A DNA stretch of 64,000 nucleotides from Gammaproteobacteria bacterium (lineage in GTDB: Bacteria > Pseudomonadota > Gammaproteobacteria > Steroidobacterales > Steroidobacteraceae). Location of the stretch: the NCBI GenBank assembly GCA_016707425.1, contig JADJHU010000006.1, positions 1 to 64,000 on the forward strand. Reading direction: 5' to 3'. The position numbers and the translations under genes were made by a program. Positions 35,455 through 43,949 of this stretch are shown piece by piece. The first letter of the stretch is position 1; every line of letters begins with the position of its first letter. The notes beneath the pieces were generated by a model. It saw only the letters and a program-made list of their open reading frames with translations. It did not search any database and had not been told where the DNA came from.

Positions 35455-36372
35455 ATGGTCGGACAGAGAACACTCAAGAACTCGATCCGTGCGACGGGGG
35501 TCGGCCTGCACACGGGCAAGAAGGTGCTCATGACGCTGAGGCCGGCCGCTGCCGATTCGGGCATCGTCTTTCGGCGCGTCGATCTGCCCGAGCCCGTGGA
35601 GATTCCCGCACACGCCGAGAACGTGGGTGAAACCACGCTGGGTACGACGCTCGTGGCGCACGGCGTCCGGGTTGGCACCGTCGAGCACCTGCTGTCGGCC
35701 TTCGCGGGCCTCGGGATCGACAACGCGCTCGTGGAAGTGAGCGCTCCCGAGGTGCCCATCATGGACGGGAGCGCGGGTCCGTTCGTGTTCCTGCTGCAGT
35801 CGGCGGGTATTGCGGAGCAGAAGGCGGCCAAGCGCTTCGTGCGCATCAGGAAGAAGGTGCGCGTCGAGGACGGCGACAAGTGGGCCGAGTTCCTGCCCTT
35901 CGCCGGCTTCAAGGTGAACTTCGAGATCGAATTCAATCATCCGATCTTCAGACGGCGCTCGCAGCGCGCCTCGATGGACTTTTCCACGACGTCCTTCCTC
36001 AAGGAAGTGAGCCGCGCGCGCACCTTCGGTTTCATGCGCGACATCGAGTACCTCCGGTCGCACAATCTGGCGCTCGGCGGCAATCTCGACAATGCCATCG
36101 TGCTTGACGACTCCCGGGTCCTGAACGAGGACGGGTTACGCTACGAGGACGAATTCGTGAAACACAAGATCCTCGACGCCATCGGGGATCTCTACCTGCT
36201 CGGTCACAGCCTGATCGGCGAATTCAGCGGCTACAAGTCCGGCCACGCGCTCAACAACGCGTTGTTGCGGGCGCTGCTCGCCGAGACGTCCGCCTGGGAG
36301 GAAGTCGTCTTCGAGAAGGCTTCCGATGCGCCGATCTCTTACGTACAGGCTCAGGCGCTGCCCGCGGACTGA
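35455..36372 (+). CDS. lpxC: UDP-3-O-acyl-N-acetylglucosamine deacetylase LpxC
   Basis: LpxC is the zinc enzyme for the committed step of lipid A synthesis. From ATG 35455 it is 305 residues, the family length. It starts VGQRTLKNSIRATGVGLHTGKKV. Zinc-ligand regions are GTVEHLLSAFAGLGIDNALVE and KHKILDAIGDLYLLGHSLIGEF (H-x3-D). EVPIMDGSAGPFVFLLQSAGI is also present. It follows ftsZ, the usual gammaproteobacterial place, and converges on dciA. Confidence 0.97.
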   Translation: MVGQRTLKNSIRATGVGLHTGKKVLMTLRPAAADSGIVFRRVDLPEPVEIPAHAENVGETTLGTTLVAHGVRVGTVEHLLSAFAGLGIDNALVEVSAPEVPIMDGSAGPFVFLLQSAGIAEQKAAKRFVRIRKKVRVEDGDKWAEFLPFAGFKVNFEIEFNHPIFRRRSQRASMDFSTTSFLKEVSRARTFGFMRDIEYLRSHNLALGGNLDNAIVLDDSRVLNEDGLRYEDEFVKHKILDAIGDLYLLGHSLIGEFSGYKSGHALNNALLRALLAETSAWEEVVFEKASDAPISYVQAQALPAD

Positions 36373-36376
36373 GAGA

Positions 36377-36772
36377 CTAGCCATCGCCCCGGGTCCGGCG
36401 GGCGCCTGGCGCCGTGGGCAGCACCTTCACCCTGACTGCGCGCAATTCCGGCAGTGCGACGCGCAGCGTCGCCTCGTGCTCGATGAGGACATAACGCAGC
36501 CGGGCGCACCAGGCTGCGGATTCCGTAAAGACCGTCAGGATGCCGCCACTCACGACAACGCCCGTAATATGTTCGCTGAGCGGCTCTGGCAGGCACGCGG
36601 TGAGACCCCGCCGCCACCGCTCCTGCTCGTCCGCACGCGCCAGGGCGTCCGCGAAGAGCCCGCCCGGCTTCTTCAGCAGCTCCCCGATGGTCCGGGCTGC
36701 GCCACTGCGCGGGCGCTGCGACGCTGGCCGTGTGAGACTCTTTTTCTTGAACCGCGGGGAGTTATTCGGCAT
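36377..36772 (-). CDS. dciA: DUF721/DciA-family protein, probable replicative-helicase loader
   Basis: DciA proteins load or recruit DnaB helicase in bacteria lacking DnaC; many are annotated only as DUF721. From ATG 36772 the product is 131 residues with a basic N terminus (MPNNSPRFKKKSLTRPASQRPRSGA). The short DUF721 domain follows: TIGELLKKPGGLFADALARADEQERW, EHITGVVVSGGILTVFTESAAWCARLRYVLIE, LPELRAVRVKVLP. Location between lpxC and secA, in opposite orientation, is typical. The predicted promoter of the divergent riboswitch RNA overlaps this start codon. Confidence 0.82.
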   Translation of the reverse strand: MPNNSPRFKKKSLTRPASQRPRSGAARTIGELLKKPGGLFADALARADEQERWRRGLTACLPEPLSEHITGVVVSGGILTVFTESAAWCARLRYVLIEHEATLRVALPELRAVRVKVLPTAPGARRTRGDG

Positions 36773-36775
36773 AGT
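36747..36775 (+). promoter_or_regulatory. Probable sigma-70 promoter of the riboswitch/M23 transcript
   Basis: TTGAAC (36747-36752) and CATAGT (36770-36775) are 17 bases apart. Transcription would start near 36782, directly before the riboswitch fold. The -10 element covers the dciA start codon on the other strand, so the two genes may affect each other. Confidence 0.5.
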
Positions 36776-36780
36776 CCGAC

Positions 36781-36870
36781 TGCTGCTCTTGGGCAAACCC
36801 GTCGAAAGGCGGGGACGCAAAGCCACCGGTCTAAAGCGAGGCGCTATGACAGCGGGGTTGCCAGCAGGGC
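36781..36870 (+). ncRNA. Cyclic di-GMP-I riboswitch (GEMM)
   Basis: The RNA matches the GEMM consensus block by block. It has GGGCAAACC (36791-36799) and a stem closed by a GAAA tetraloop at 36804-36807 (36798-36803 with 36808-36813). GGGACGCAAAGCC (36812-36824) is the near-invariant core. A TCTAAAG/CTATGAC pair (36830-36836, 36844-36850) forms the tetraloop-receptor arm. AGCGGGGTTGCC (36851-36862) closes the domain. The ligand-reading G of GGGCAAA (36793, the Vc2 G20 position) is G, which specifies c-di-GMP; A at this place would favour cGAMP. A small GCAA hairpin (36866-36879) follows. It lies 110 bases upstream of the M23 peptidase gene on the same strand. Confidence 0.9.
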
Positions 36871-36979
36871 GCAAGCCCTTTGAAGAACCATACGGCAAGA
36901 CGAGCCTGCCGGTACATGCCGCGGGGGCGCGGCCGATCACCTGCCTGTTCGAGCCCTGTCACCCGGAGGAGCGAGCCGG

Positions 36980-37894
36980 ATGAATGTCATCGTCTTTCTG
37001 CGACGGGCGGGTCGCGCGCACCAGATCGATTTCGCACGACCGCTGACATTCATCGTCACTGCGGCTGCGGCACTGGGCGTGCTGGGAACGGCATTCGCGT
37101 TCGGGTTGCAGCTCGGGCGGCAGAGTGGCGGGCACCTCCCGGGCGACATCACGGGCTGGAGCCGAACCATGGCCGATCAGCGCGCCGAGGTCGGTCGCCT
37201 GAAGACCCAGCTCCAGGATCGCATCGACGCCCTGGCGTTGCGGGTGGGAGGGCTCGATGCCCAACTGCTCCGTCTCGACGCGCTCGGCAAGCGCCTGACC
37301 CAGATGGCGAACATCGATGGCCGGGAGTTCAATTTCGATGCCCCGCCGCCGACCGGAGGCCCGGAGGAGGAAGGCGGCAGGAGCGCCGAGGTGCCGGACC
37401 TCACGGCGCTCATCGGCCGCGTCGAGGACCGGATCGACCTGCGTGGGGCGCAGCTCGCCGCGCTCGAGAACGTGATTCTGGCCCGTGAGCTCAGCCAGCA
37501 GATCCAGCCCGAAGGCCGCCCCTTGCGCACGGGGTTCATCTCGTCGCATTTCGGGGATCGTCAGGATCCCTTCACCGGGCATGAGGCCTTTCACCGCGGG
37601 GTCGACTTCGCGGGCCAGGTGGGTTCGCAGGTGATTGCCGTGGCCACGGGCATCGTGACCTGGGCCGGCTGGCGCGCGGGTTACGGCGAGCTGATCGAGA
37701 TCGCGCATGGCAACGGGTATGTCACGCGCTACGGCCACAATCAGAAGAATCTCGTTACGGTCGGGCAGACCGTGACGCGCGGCGAACCGATTGCCGTCAT
37801 TGGTTCGACCGGTCGGTCGACCGGCCCGCACGTGCACTTCGAGGTGCTGCGTGAGGGGCGCCAGGTCGATCCGCTTTCCTTCATCGGGCGCTGA
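36980..37894 (+). CDS. M23-family (LytM) peptidoglycan endopeptidase-like membrane protein under a c-di-GMP riboswitch
   Basis: M23 proteins cut peptide cross-links in peptidoglycan or act as inactive activators of amidases. The 304-residue product has a cytosolic tail, one membrane helix (about residues 22-45), and a periplasmic coiled-coil region (RAEVGRLKTQLQDRIDALALRVGGLDAQLLRLDALG). The C-terminal M23 domain has HRGVDFAGQVGSQVIAVATGIV and YGHNQKNLVTVGQTV, and ends GPHVHFEVLREGRQVDPLSFI. H-x3-D (HRGVD) and H-x-H (HVHF) zinc ligands are present, so it is probably active. SD sequence GGAGGA at 36965-36970. Its RNA leader holds the GEMM riboswitch. Confidence 0.92.
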   Translation: MNVIVFLRRAGRAHQIDFARPLTFIVTAAAALGVLGTAFAFGLQLGRQSGGHLPGDITGWSRTMADQRAEVGRLKTQLQDRIDALALRVGGLDAQLLRLDALGKRLTQMANIDGREFNFDAPPPTGGPEEEGGRSAEVPDLTALIGRVEDRIDLRGAQLAALENVILARELSQQIQPEGRPLRTGFISSHFGDRQDPFTGHEAFHRGVDFAGQVGSQVIAVATGIVTWAGWRAGYGELIEIAHGNGYVTRYGHNQKNLVTVGQTVTRGEPIAVIGSTGRSTGPHVHFEVLREGRQVDPLSFIGR

Positions 37895-37915
37895 ACGCAC
37901 CGGGGCCTGCGTACG

Positions 37916-37947
37916 GCCGCACCCGTGTGCGGCGCAGAACCCTTTTT
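37916..37947 (+). terminator. Candidate intrinsic terminator after the M23 gene
   Basis: A perfect 7-bp stem (37916-37922 with 37927-37933, loop CCGT) lies 21 bases after the stop codon. A run of five T (37943-37947) comes 9 bases later, farther than ideal. The T run overlaps the -35 region assigned to secA. Confidence 0.45.
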
Positions 37948-37973
37948 GCCCGGCTCGCTCTATCCCTTAGAAT
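37946..37973 (+). promoter_or_regulatory. Probable sigma-70 promoter of secA
   Basis: TTGCCC (37946-37951) and TAGAAT (37968-37973), with a 16-base spacer, lie 73 bases before the secA start codon. This suggests secA is transcribed apart from the riboswitch-controlled gene. Confidence 0.55.
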
Positions 37974-38045
37974 AGCGCGCCCGCGATCCGGGCCGGGCTC
38001 GCCAAGCCGTTGTCGGATCGGGAATTTTCCGCAGAGGATTCATCA

Positions 38046-40862
38046 GTGCTGCAACTCCTGACCCGCGTTTTCGGCAGTCGCAATGACCGCCAGCTGCGGC
38101 AGTTCGATCGCATCGTTCGCTCAGCCAACGACCTGGAGTCCACGATCCAGGCGATGAACGATGAGCAGCTGCGTGCGCAGACCGACGCGTTTCGCGCCCG
38201 CCTGCGCTCGGGGACGAAGCTGGAGGAGCTCGTTCCGGAGGCTTTCGCCGTGGTGCGCGAGGCGGCGCGGCGCACTCTGCGCATGCGGCACTTCGACGTG
38301 CAGCTGGTCGGTGGGATGGCGCTGCACGAAGGCCGCATTGCCGAGATGCGTACCGGCGAGGGCAAGACACTGGTCGCGACGCTGCCCGCGTATCTGAATG
38401 CGCTCACCGGCGAGGGTGTGCACATCGTCACGGTGAACGAGTATCTGGCGCAGCGCGATGCGGACTGGATGGCTCCCGTCTACCGCTTTCTCGGCATGAG
38501 CGTCGGGGTGATCCGCAACTCGCAGGCGAGTGCCGAGAAGCGCGAGGCTTATGCCTGCGACATCACCTACGGTACGAACAACGAATTCGGTTTCGACTAC
38601 CTGCGCGACAATCTGGCGTTCCGGCTCGAGGATCGCGTGCAGCGCCCCCTCGCCTACGCCATCGTCGACGAGGTGGACTCGATCCTCATCGACGAGGCGC
38701 GCACGCCACTCATCATCTCGGGGCCGGCCGAGGAGAGCACCGAGCTCTACCTGGGCGTCAACCAGCTCGTGCCACGGCTCACACGCCAGAAAGAGAAAGA
38801 CGGCCCCGGCGACTTCTCGGTAGACGAGAAGCAGAAGCAGGTGCACATCACGGAGGAAGGTCACGAGCACGTCGAGCAGCTGATGCTGCAGGCGGCCCTC
38901 CTGCGCGAGGGCGAGAGTCTCTATGACGCGGCGAACATCCGCCTCATGCATCACCTGAACGCCGCACTGCGCGCGCACGCGATCTACAAGCGTGACGTGG
39001 AGTACATCGTGCGCAACGGTGAGGTGATCATCGTCGACGAATTCACCGGCCGCACGATGCCGGGGCGGCGCTGGTCGGACGGCCTGCATCAGGCGATCGA
39101 GGCCAAGGAAGGGGTGCGGGTGCGCGAGGAGAACCAGACCGTCGCCTCGATCACCTTCCAGAACTACTTCCGCCTCTACAAGAAGCTGGCGGGCATGACG
39201 GGCACGGCCGATACCGAAGCGCCGGAATTCCTGCAGATCTACGGCCTCGAGGTCGTGGTGATTCCCACCCACAAGCCGATGGTCCGCAGGGACATGCCGG
39301 ATCTCGTGTATCTCACGCAGGACGACAAGTTCAGGGCGATCATCGAGGACATCCAGGACTGCGCGCAGCGCCAGCAGCCGGTGCTCGTGGGCACGACCTC
39401 CATCGAGACTTCCGAGTTTCTCTCGGGGCTGCTGCAGAAGGATGGCATCGCGCACCAGGTGCTGAATGCCAAGCAGCACGAGCGCGAGGCGCAGATCGTG
39501 GCGCAGGCGGGACGCCCGGGCACGGTGACGATCGCCACCAACATGGCGGGGCGCGGAACGGACATCGTGCTCGGCGGGAATCTCGAGGTCGAGCTCAACG
39601 CCGCGGTGGGGGCTGCGGGGGGAACGCTCGACGAGGTCGGACGCGAGCGCATCCGCCAGGACTGGCAGGCACGCCACGACCAGGTGCTCGCCGCCGGCGG
39701 CCTGCACATCATCGGCACGGAACGCCACGAATCCCGCCGCATCGACAACCAGCTGCGCGGTCGCTCGGGTCGTCAGGGCGATCCGGGTTCGAGCCGCTTC
39801 TATCTGTCGATGGAAGACAATCTGATGCGGATCTTCGGCGATCCGAACTTCACCAAGCGGCTGCTCTCGATGGCCGGGATGAAGCAGGGCGAGGTGATCG
39901 AGAGCGGCATGCTCACGCGGCGCATCGAGAAGGCGCAGCGCAAGGTCGAATCCCACAACTTCGACATCCGCAAGCAGCTGCTGCTCTTCGACGACGTCGC
40001 GAACGACCAGCGCAAGGTCATCTATCAGCAGCGTAACGAGATCATGGGCAAGGAGGAGGTCGCGGACGCGATCCGCGGCATCCGCGAGGATGCTCTCGAA
40101 TCGCTCATGGACCAGTTCCTGCCGAAGCAGGCGGCCGTCGCGGACTGGGATCTCTCGGGACTTGCCGCGGCGGTGCTGCGCGACTTCGGCGTGCACGTCG
40201 GGCCGAAGGCCTGGCTCGAGAGCGAGCCTGAGCTCGAGGAGGCCGCTTTCCGCCGGCGTGTGGTCGAAGCCGTCGAGAGCGAATACGAGGCCAAGGTGAC
40301 GCGCGTGGGCGCACCCATCATGCGCCATGTCGAGAAGGACGTGATGCTGAAGACGCTCGACCAGCACTGGCGCGAGCACCTCGGGGCCATGGACTACCTG
40401 CGCCAGGGCATCCACCTGCGCGGATATGCGCAGAAGGACTACCGCTTCGAGTACAAGCGTGAGGCCTTCGAGCTCTTCGCCGCGATGCTGGAGCGCGTGA
40501 AGCACGACACCGTGTCGATCCTCTCCAAGGTCGAAGTGCGTACGCAGGAGGAGCTCGAGCGTGAGGAGGAGGCGCGTCGCCAGCGCCTCCTGCGGGCGCT
40601 GCAGACGCAGCACGCCGAGGCACAGTCACTGCTCGGCGCCGCAGAGTCGCGGGAGATCGACGGCGCGCCGGTCGAAGCGGCGACGGCACCGGCGGGTTCC
40701 CGGGCGCGTACGGGTTTCCCGGCGTCGGGTCCGGTTCCTCCGGTCGAACCCCAGGGGACTTTCGTGCGCGGTGACCGGAAGGTCGGGCGCAACGAACCGT
40801 GCCCCTGTGGCTCGGGCAGGAAATTCAAGCACTGCCACGGCGCGATCGCCGACGTGCGGTGA
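38046..40862 (+). CDS. secA: Preprotein translocase ATPase SecA
   Basis: SecA is the motor that pushes preproteins through SecYEG. I chose GTG 38046 (938 residues) because it has a clear SD (AGAGGA, 38033-38038) and family sequence begins LQLLTRVFGSRND. Landmarks are Walker A MRTGEGKTLVATLPA, the DEAD-like box VDEVDSILIDEARTPL, and TNMAGRGTDIVLGGN in the second nucleotide domain. The C-terminal zinc/SecB-binding tail CPCGSGRKFKHCHG is complete, so SecB-dependent targeting is expected. It overlaps mutT by 4 bases. Confidence 0.97.
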   Translation: MLQLLTRVFGSRNDRQLRQFDRIVRSANDLESTIQAMNDEQLRAQTDAFRARLRSGTKLEELVPEAFAVVREAARRTLRMRHFDVQLVGGMALHEGRIAEMRTGEGKTLVATLPAYLNALTGEGVHIVTVNEYLAQRDADWMAPVYRFLGMSVGVIRNSQASAEKREAYACDITYGTNNEFGFDYLRDNLAFRLEDRVQRPLAYAIVDEVDSILIDEARTPLIISGPAEESTELYLGVNQLVPRLTRQKEKDGPGDFSVDEKQKQVHITEEGHEHVEQLMLQAALLREGESLYDAANIRLMHHLNAALRAHAIYKRDVEYIVRNGEVIIVDEFTGRTMPGRRWSDGLHQAIEAKEGVRVREENQTVASITFQNYFRLYKKLAGMTGTADTEAPEFLQIYGLEVVVIPTHKPMVRRDMPDLVYLTQDDKFRAIIEDIQDCAQRQQPVLVGTTSIETSEFLSGLLQKDGIAHQVLNAKQHEREAQIVAQAGRPGTVTIATNMAGRGTDIVLGGNLEVELNAAVGAAGGTLDEVGRERIRQDWQARHDQVLAAGGLHIIGTERHESRRIDNQLRGRSGRQGDPGSSRFYLSMEDNLMRIFGDPNFTKRLLSMAGMKQGEVIESGMLTRRIEKAQRKVESHNFDIRKQLLLFDDVANDQRKVIYQQRNEIMGKEEVADAIRGIREDALESLMDQFLPKQAAVADWDLSGLAAAVLRDFGVHVGPKAWLESEPELEEAAFRRRVVEAVESEYEAKVTRVGAPIMRHVEKDVMLKTLDQHWREHLGAMDYLRQGIHLRGYAQKDYRFEYKREAFELFAAMLERVKHDTVSILSKVEVRTQEELEREEEARRQRLLRALQTQHAEAQSLLGAAESREIDGAPVEAATAPAGSRARTGFPASGPVPPVEPQGTFVRGDRKVGRNEPCPCGSGRKFKHCHGAIADVR

Positions 40863-41272
40863 AGACGCACATCCGTGTGGTGGCCGCAGCCCTGTTCGAT
40901 CCGGAGGGGCGGGTGCTGATTGCGCAGCGTCCTGCCGGACGGCACATGGCAGGTCGCTGGGAGTTCCCCGGCGGGAAGCTCGAGGAGGGCGAATCGCAGC
41001 GCGCAGCACTCGACCGTGAGCTTGCAGAGGAGCTCGGCGTCGAGGTCGAGGACGCCCGCCACCTCATGACGCTCGCCCACGAATACCCGGACCGCGCGGT
41101 CGAGCTCTCGCTGTGGCGCGTCATGCGCAGTGCGGGACAGCCCCGCGCACTCGACGGGCAGCGCCTGAAGTGGGTGCACCCTGAACGACTCGGCACCGAG
41201 GATATCCTCGAGGCTGACCGACCCTTCATCGATGCCTTGCGCGGCGAGGCGATCGGCTCGACCCCGGACTGA
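40859..41272 (+). CDS. mutT: 8-oxo-dGTP diphosphatase MutT (Nudix hydrolase)
   Basis: MutT removes oxidised dGTP from the nucleotide pool. From GTG 40859 (overlapping the secA stop) the product is 137 residues: VKTHIRVVAAALFDPEGRVLIAQRPAGRHMAGRWEFPGG, with the Nudix box G-x5-E-x7-REL-x-EE-LG (GKLEEGESQRAALDRELAEELG). The secA-mutT order is conserved in gammaproteobacteria. It stops there: the thiamine-phosphate synthase domain fused in some relatives is absent. Confidence 0.92.
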   Translation: MKTHIRVVAAALFDPEGRVLIAQRPAGRHMAGRWEFPGGKLEEGESQRAALDRELAEELGVEVEDARHLMTLAHEYPDRAVELSLWRVMRSAGQPRALDGQRLKWVHPERLGTEDILEADRPFIDALRGEAIGSTPD

Positions 41273-41295
41273 TTTTCCGAGACAGGCAGGCACTC

Positions 41296-41697
41296 ATGGC
41301 ACAGGATCCGACTCTTCCCGATATTTCCATCGACCGCAATGCGCTCTACCGCGAGGAGGTCTTCAGCGATCGCCGTGCGGGCACCATACGCGTGATGACA
41401 CCCGTCGACGCCACCGGCAGGCCCGATGCAGCGCGAGCGGTGCTGTATTCCGGACAGACGCAGCTCCTCACGCCTGCCGGCATCCTGCCGCTCGCCTTCG
41501 ACATCGAGGCGAAGTCGCTCGAAGAGGCGATCGTGAAGTTCCCCGAGGCGGTCAAGGCGGCACTCGAGCAGGCGATCGACGAGGCCCGTGAGATGCGCCG
41601 CGAAGCCGCTTCGCGCATCGTGGTGCCTGAAGTCGGCGCGGCGGGCGGCATCGGACCGGGGCCCGGTGCCGGCGGCGGGAAGATCAAGTTCCCATGA
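41296..41697 (+). CDS. Conserved hypothetical protein, 133 residues
   Basis: I do not recognise a characterised family. The product has no signal peptide and no membrane helix. It starts MAQDPTLPDISIDRNALYREEVFSDRRAGTIRVMTPV. A beta-like region (ARAVLYSGQTQLLTPAGILPLAFDIEA) follows, then a charged helix (residues about 77-105, LEEAIVKFPEAVKAALEQAIDEAREMRREAASRI). It ends in a Gly/Pro-rich linker and KIKFP. It lies between mutT and a prolyl-oligopeptidase-like gene and overlaps the latter by 4 bases, so the two may be co-translated. Base use looks like that of its neighbours. Confidence 0.8.
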   Translation: MAQDPTLPDISIDRNALYREEVFSDRRAGTIRVMTPVDATGRPDAARAVLYSGQTQLLTPAGILPLAFDIEAKSLEEAIVKFPEAVKAALEQAIDEAREMRREAASRIVVPEVGAAGGIGPGPGAGGGKIKFP

Positions 41698-43937
41698 CGG
41701 GGCTCTGCGGCGCAGCGGGTCTCGCGACGGCCGGCTGCGTCGTGGTCGTGCTTGCGGCGTGCGTGGGGATCTCTCCGGGCGGCCGTGGTGGGGCTGATGA
41801 CGTGCGGACCCATGCCCGCCTGCCGTCAGCCAGCGAAGTGGCGTCAGGACTCGACACTCCAGGTGCAGGGCCGCTCGTGTACCCCGCCACCGCGCGAGTC
41901 GATGTGCGGGACGACTACCACGGTACGATCGTCGCCGATCCCTATCGCTGGCTGGAGGACCTCGACTCCCCCGAGGTGCGCGCCTGGGTGGGTGCCGAGA
42001 ATGGATTCGCCGAGCCGCTGCTCGCGGCGATTCCCCAGCGGTCGTGGATCGTCAGACGGCTCACCGAGCTCTGGCGCCATGAGCATTACGGCCTGCGCTC
42101 CAAGCCCGTGCCGATCGAGGCCGGCGGGAGGCTCTTCTACGCGCAGGGCGATGGCCGACAGGACCAGAGCGTGCTCTACGTGGCGGATTCGCCGGAGTCG
42201 CCCGGACGTGTGCTCGTCGACCCGAACGTGCTCAGCCCGGATGCCACGATCGCACTGGCGGATTTCGAACCCAGTCCCGACGGGCGCGTGATCGCCTACG
42301 CGCTCTCCGACGGCGGCACGGACTGGCAGATCTGGCGCTTCCGCCGCGTCGCCGATGGTCGTGATCTCGGTGACGAGATCGTGCGCACGCGATTCTGGGG
42401 TTTGTCCTGGGCGCACGACGGCTCGGGCGTGTACTACAGCCGCTACGGTGAACGTCCCGATGGGCGCGGTGACGACACGAGTCAGCCGAAGATTTACTTC
42501 CATCGGCTCGGCACGCCGCAGGGGCGCGATCGCCTGGTCTATGAGGTGCGCGGACATCCGACGCGCGTGCCCCGGGCCGAGGTGAGCGACGACGGGCGGT
42601 GGCTCGTCGTCACGCTCTACGACGGAGGCTTTCGCAACGGGGTCGACCTGATCGATCTGCAGGCCGCTGCCGCGGCGCCCACGACACTCTTCGGCGCCTG
42701 GGATGCGCTCTATGCCTTCGTTGGCGCCGCCGGCGACGAGCTGTTTTTCAGCACGACGCGCGATGCGCCGCTCGGCCGCGTCATTGCGGTCGATGCGCGC
42801 TACCCGGAGCCTGCACGCTGGCGGACGGTCGTGCCGCAGAGCGATGTGGCACTCGAGGAAGCGAACTACGTCGGCGGGAGGCTCATCGTCCGCTACACGA
42901 AGGATGCACGCGCGCTCGCGCGGCTCTACGGGCGGGATGGCCGCCCGCTCGGCGAGGTGCCTGCGCCCGGTGCCGGCCAGCTTGCAGGCTTCGCCGGCCG
43001 CGGCGACCAGCCTGAGACGTTCTTCACCTATACGGACTACCTCACGCCCACTGCGCTCTACCGCTACGACGTGCGCAGCAACTACTCGCAGCTCTACCGC
43101 CGGCCCGATCTGGCTGCTTCGACCGACGCCTACGTGACCGAGCGGATCTTCTACGCCAGCAAGGACGGCACGCGCGTGCCCATGTCCATCACGCACCGGC
43201 GCGACATGCCGCGCGATGGCAACCGGCCCGTGCTGCTCTACGGCTACGGCGGCTTCGCGATCCCGCTCCTGCCGGAATTCCGCCCGCAGGTGCTCGCATG
43301 GCTCGAGATGGGAGGCGTCTATGCCGAGGCCAATCTGCGTGGCGGGGGCGAGTATGGCGAGGCCTGGCATGAGGCCGGCGTGCTCGCGCGCAGGCAGAAC
43401 GTATTCGACGATTTCATCGCGGCGGCCGAGTACCTGATCCGCGAGGGCTATACGCGCCCCGCGCGTCTCGCCATCCACGGGCGCAGCAATGGGGGTCTCC
43501 TGGTGGGTGCGGCGCTCACGCAACGCCCCGCGCTCTTTGGCGTGGCGCTGCCCGTGGTCGGCGTCCTCGACGTGCTCCGCTACCACAGGGGCAACGCGAA
43601 TGCCCGGCAGTGGTCCACCGAGTACGGACTGAGCGAGAACCCGGCGGATTTTCGCGCGCAGTACGCCTATTCGCCCCTGCACAACGTGCGCGACGGCGCC
43701 TGTTATCCGCCGACACTCGTCACCACGGCGGATCACGATGATCGCGTCGCACCCTGGCACAGCTACAAGTTCGCCGCCGCGCTGCAGCACGCACAGGCTT
43801 GCCCGCGACCGATCCTGATCCGTGTCGAGACACGCCCCGGCCACGGGGCCGGCAAGCCGCGTTCGATGCAGATCGAGGATTTCGCAGACCAGTGGGCCTT
43901 CGCCGCGCAGCAGCTCGGCATGCGCGTGCCGGAGTGA
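41694..43937 (+). CDS. Prolyl oligopeptidase family (S9A) peptidase, predicted lipoprotein
   Basis: S9A enzymes cut short peptides after proline; a beta-propeller guards an alpha/beta-hydrolase site. The 747-residue product starts with a hydrophobic segment ending in a lipobox-like VLAAC (Cys22), so it is probably a lipoprotein facing the periplasm. The propeller includes DPYRWLEDLDSPEVRAWV and LADFEPSPDGRVIAYALS. The hydrolase domain has the nucleophile elbow GRSNGG (the family usually has GGSNGG), the acid in TTADHDDRVAPWHSYK, and the histidine in RPGHGAGKP. All three catalytic residues are present. It converges on tpm with a 12-base gap. Confidence 0.9.
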   Translation: MTGLCGAAGLATAGCVVVVLAACVGISPGGRGGADDVRTHARLPSASEVASGLDTPGAGPLVYPATARVDVRDDYHGTIVADPYRWLEDLDSPEVRAWVGAENGFAEPLLAAIPQRSWIVRRLTELWRHEHYGLRSKPVPIEAGGRLFYAQGDGRQDQSVLYVADSPESPGRVLVDPNVLSPDATIALADFEPSPDGRVIAYALSDGGTDWQIWRFRRVADGRDLGDEIVRTRFWGLSWAHDGSGVYYSRYGERPDGRGDDTSQPKIYFHRLGTPQGRDRLVYEVRGHPTRVPRAEVSDDGRWLVVTLYDGGFRNGVDLIDLQAAAAAPTTLFGAWDALYAFVGAAGDELFFSTTRDAPLGRVIAVDARYPEPARWRTVVPQSDVALEEANYVGGRLIVRYTKDARALARLYGRDGRPLGEVPAPGAGQLAGFAGRGDQPETFFTYTDYLTPTALYRYDVRSNYSQLYRRPDLAASTDAYVTERIFYASKDGTRVPMSITHRRDMPRDGNRPVLLYGYGGFAIPLLPEFRPQVLAWLEMGGVYAEANLRGGGEYGEAWHEAGVLARRQNVFDDFIAAAEYLIREGYTRPARLAIHGRSNGGLLVGAALTQRPALFGVALPVVGVLDVLRYHRGNANARQWSTEYGLSENPADFRAQYAYSPLHNVRDGACYPPTLVTTADHDDRVAPWHSYKFAAALQHAQACPRPILIRVETRPGHGAGKPRSMQIEDFADQWAFAAQQLGMRVPE

Positions 43938-43949
43938 GCCCCCGCGCGC

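Noticed and set aside
38121..40613. 830-codon open frame on the minus strand
   Set aside because: Antisense to secA and without recognisable motifs.
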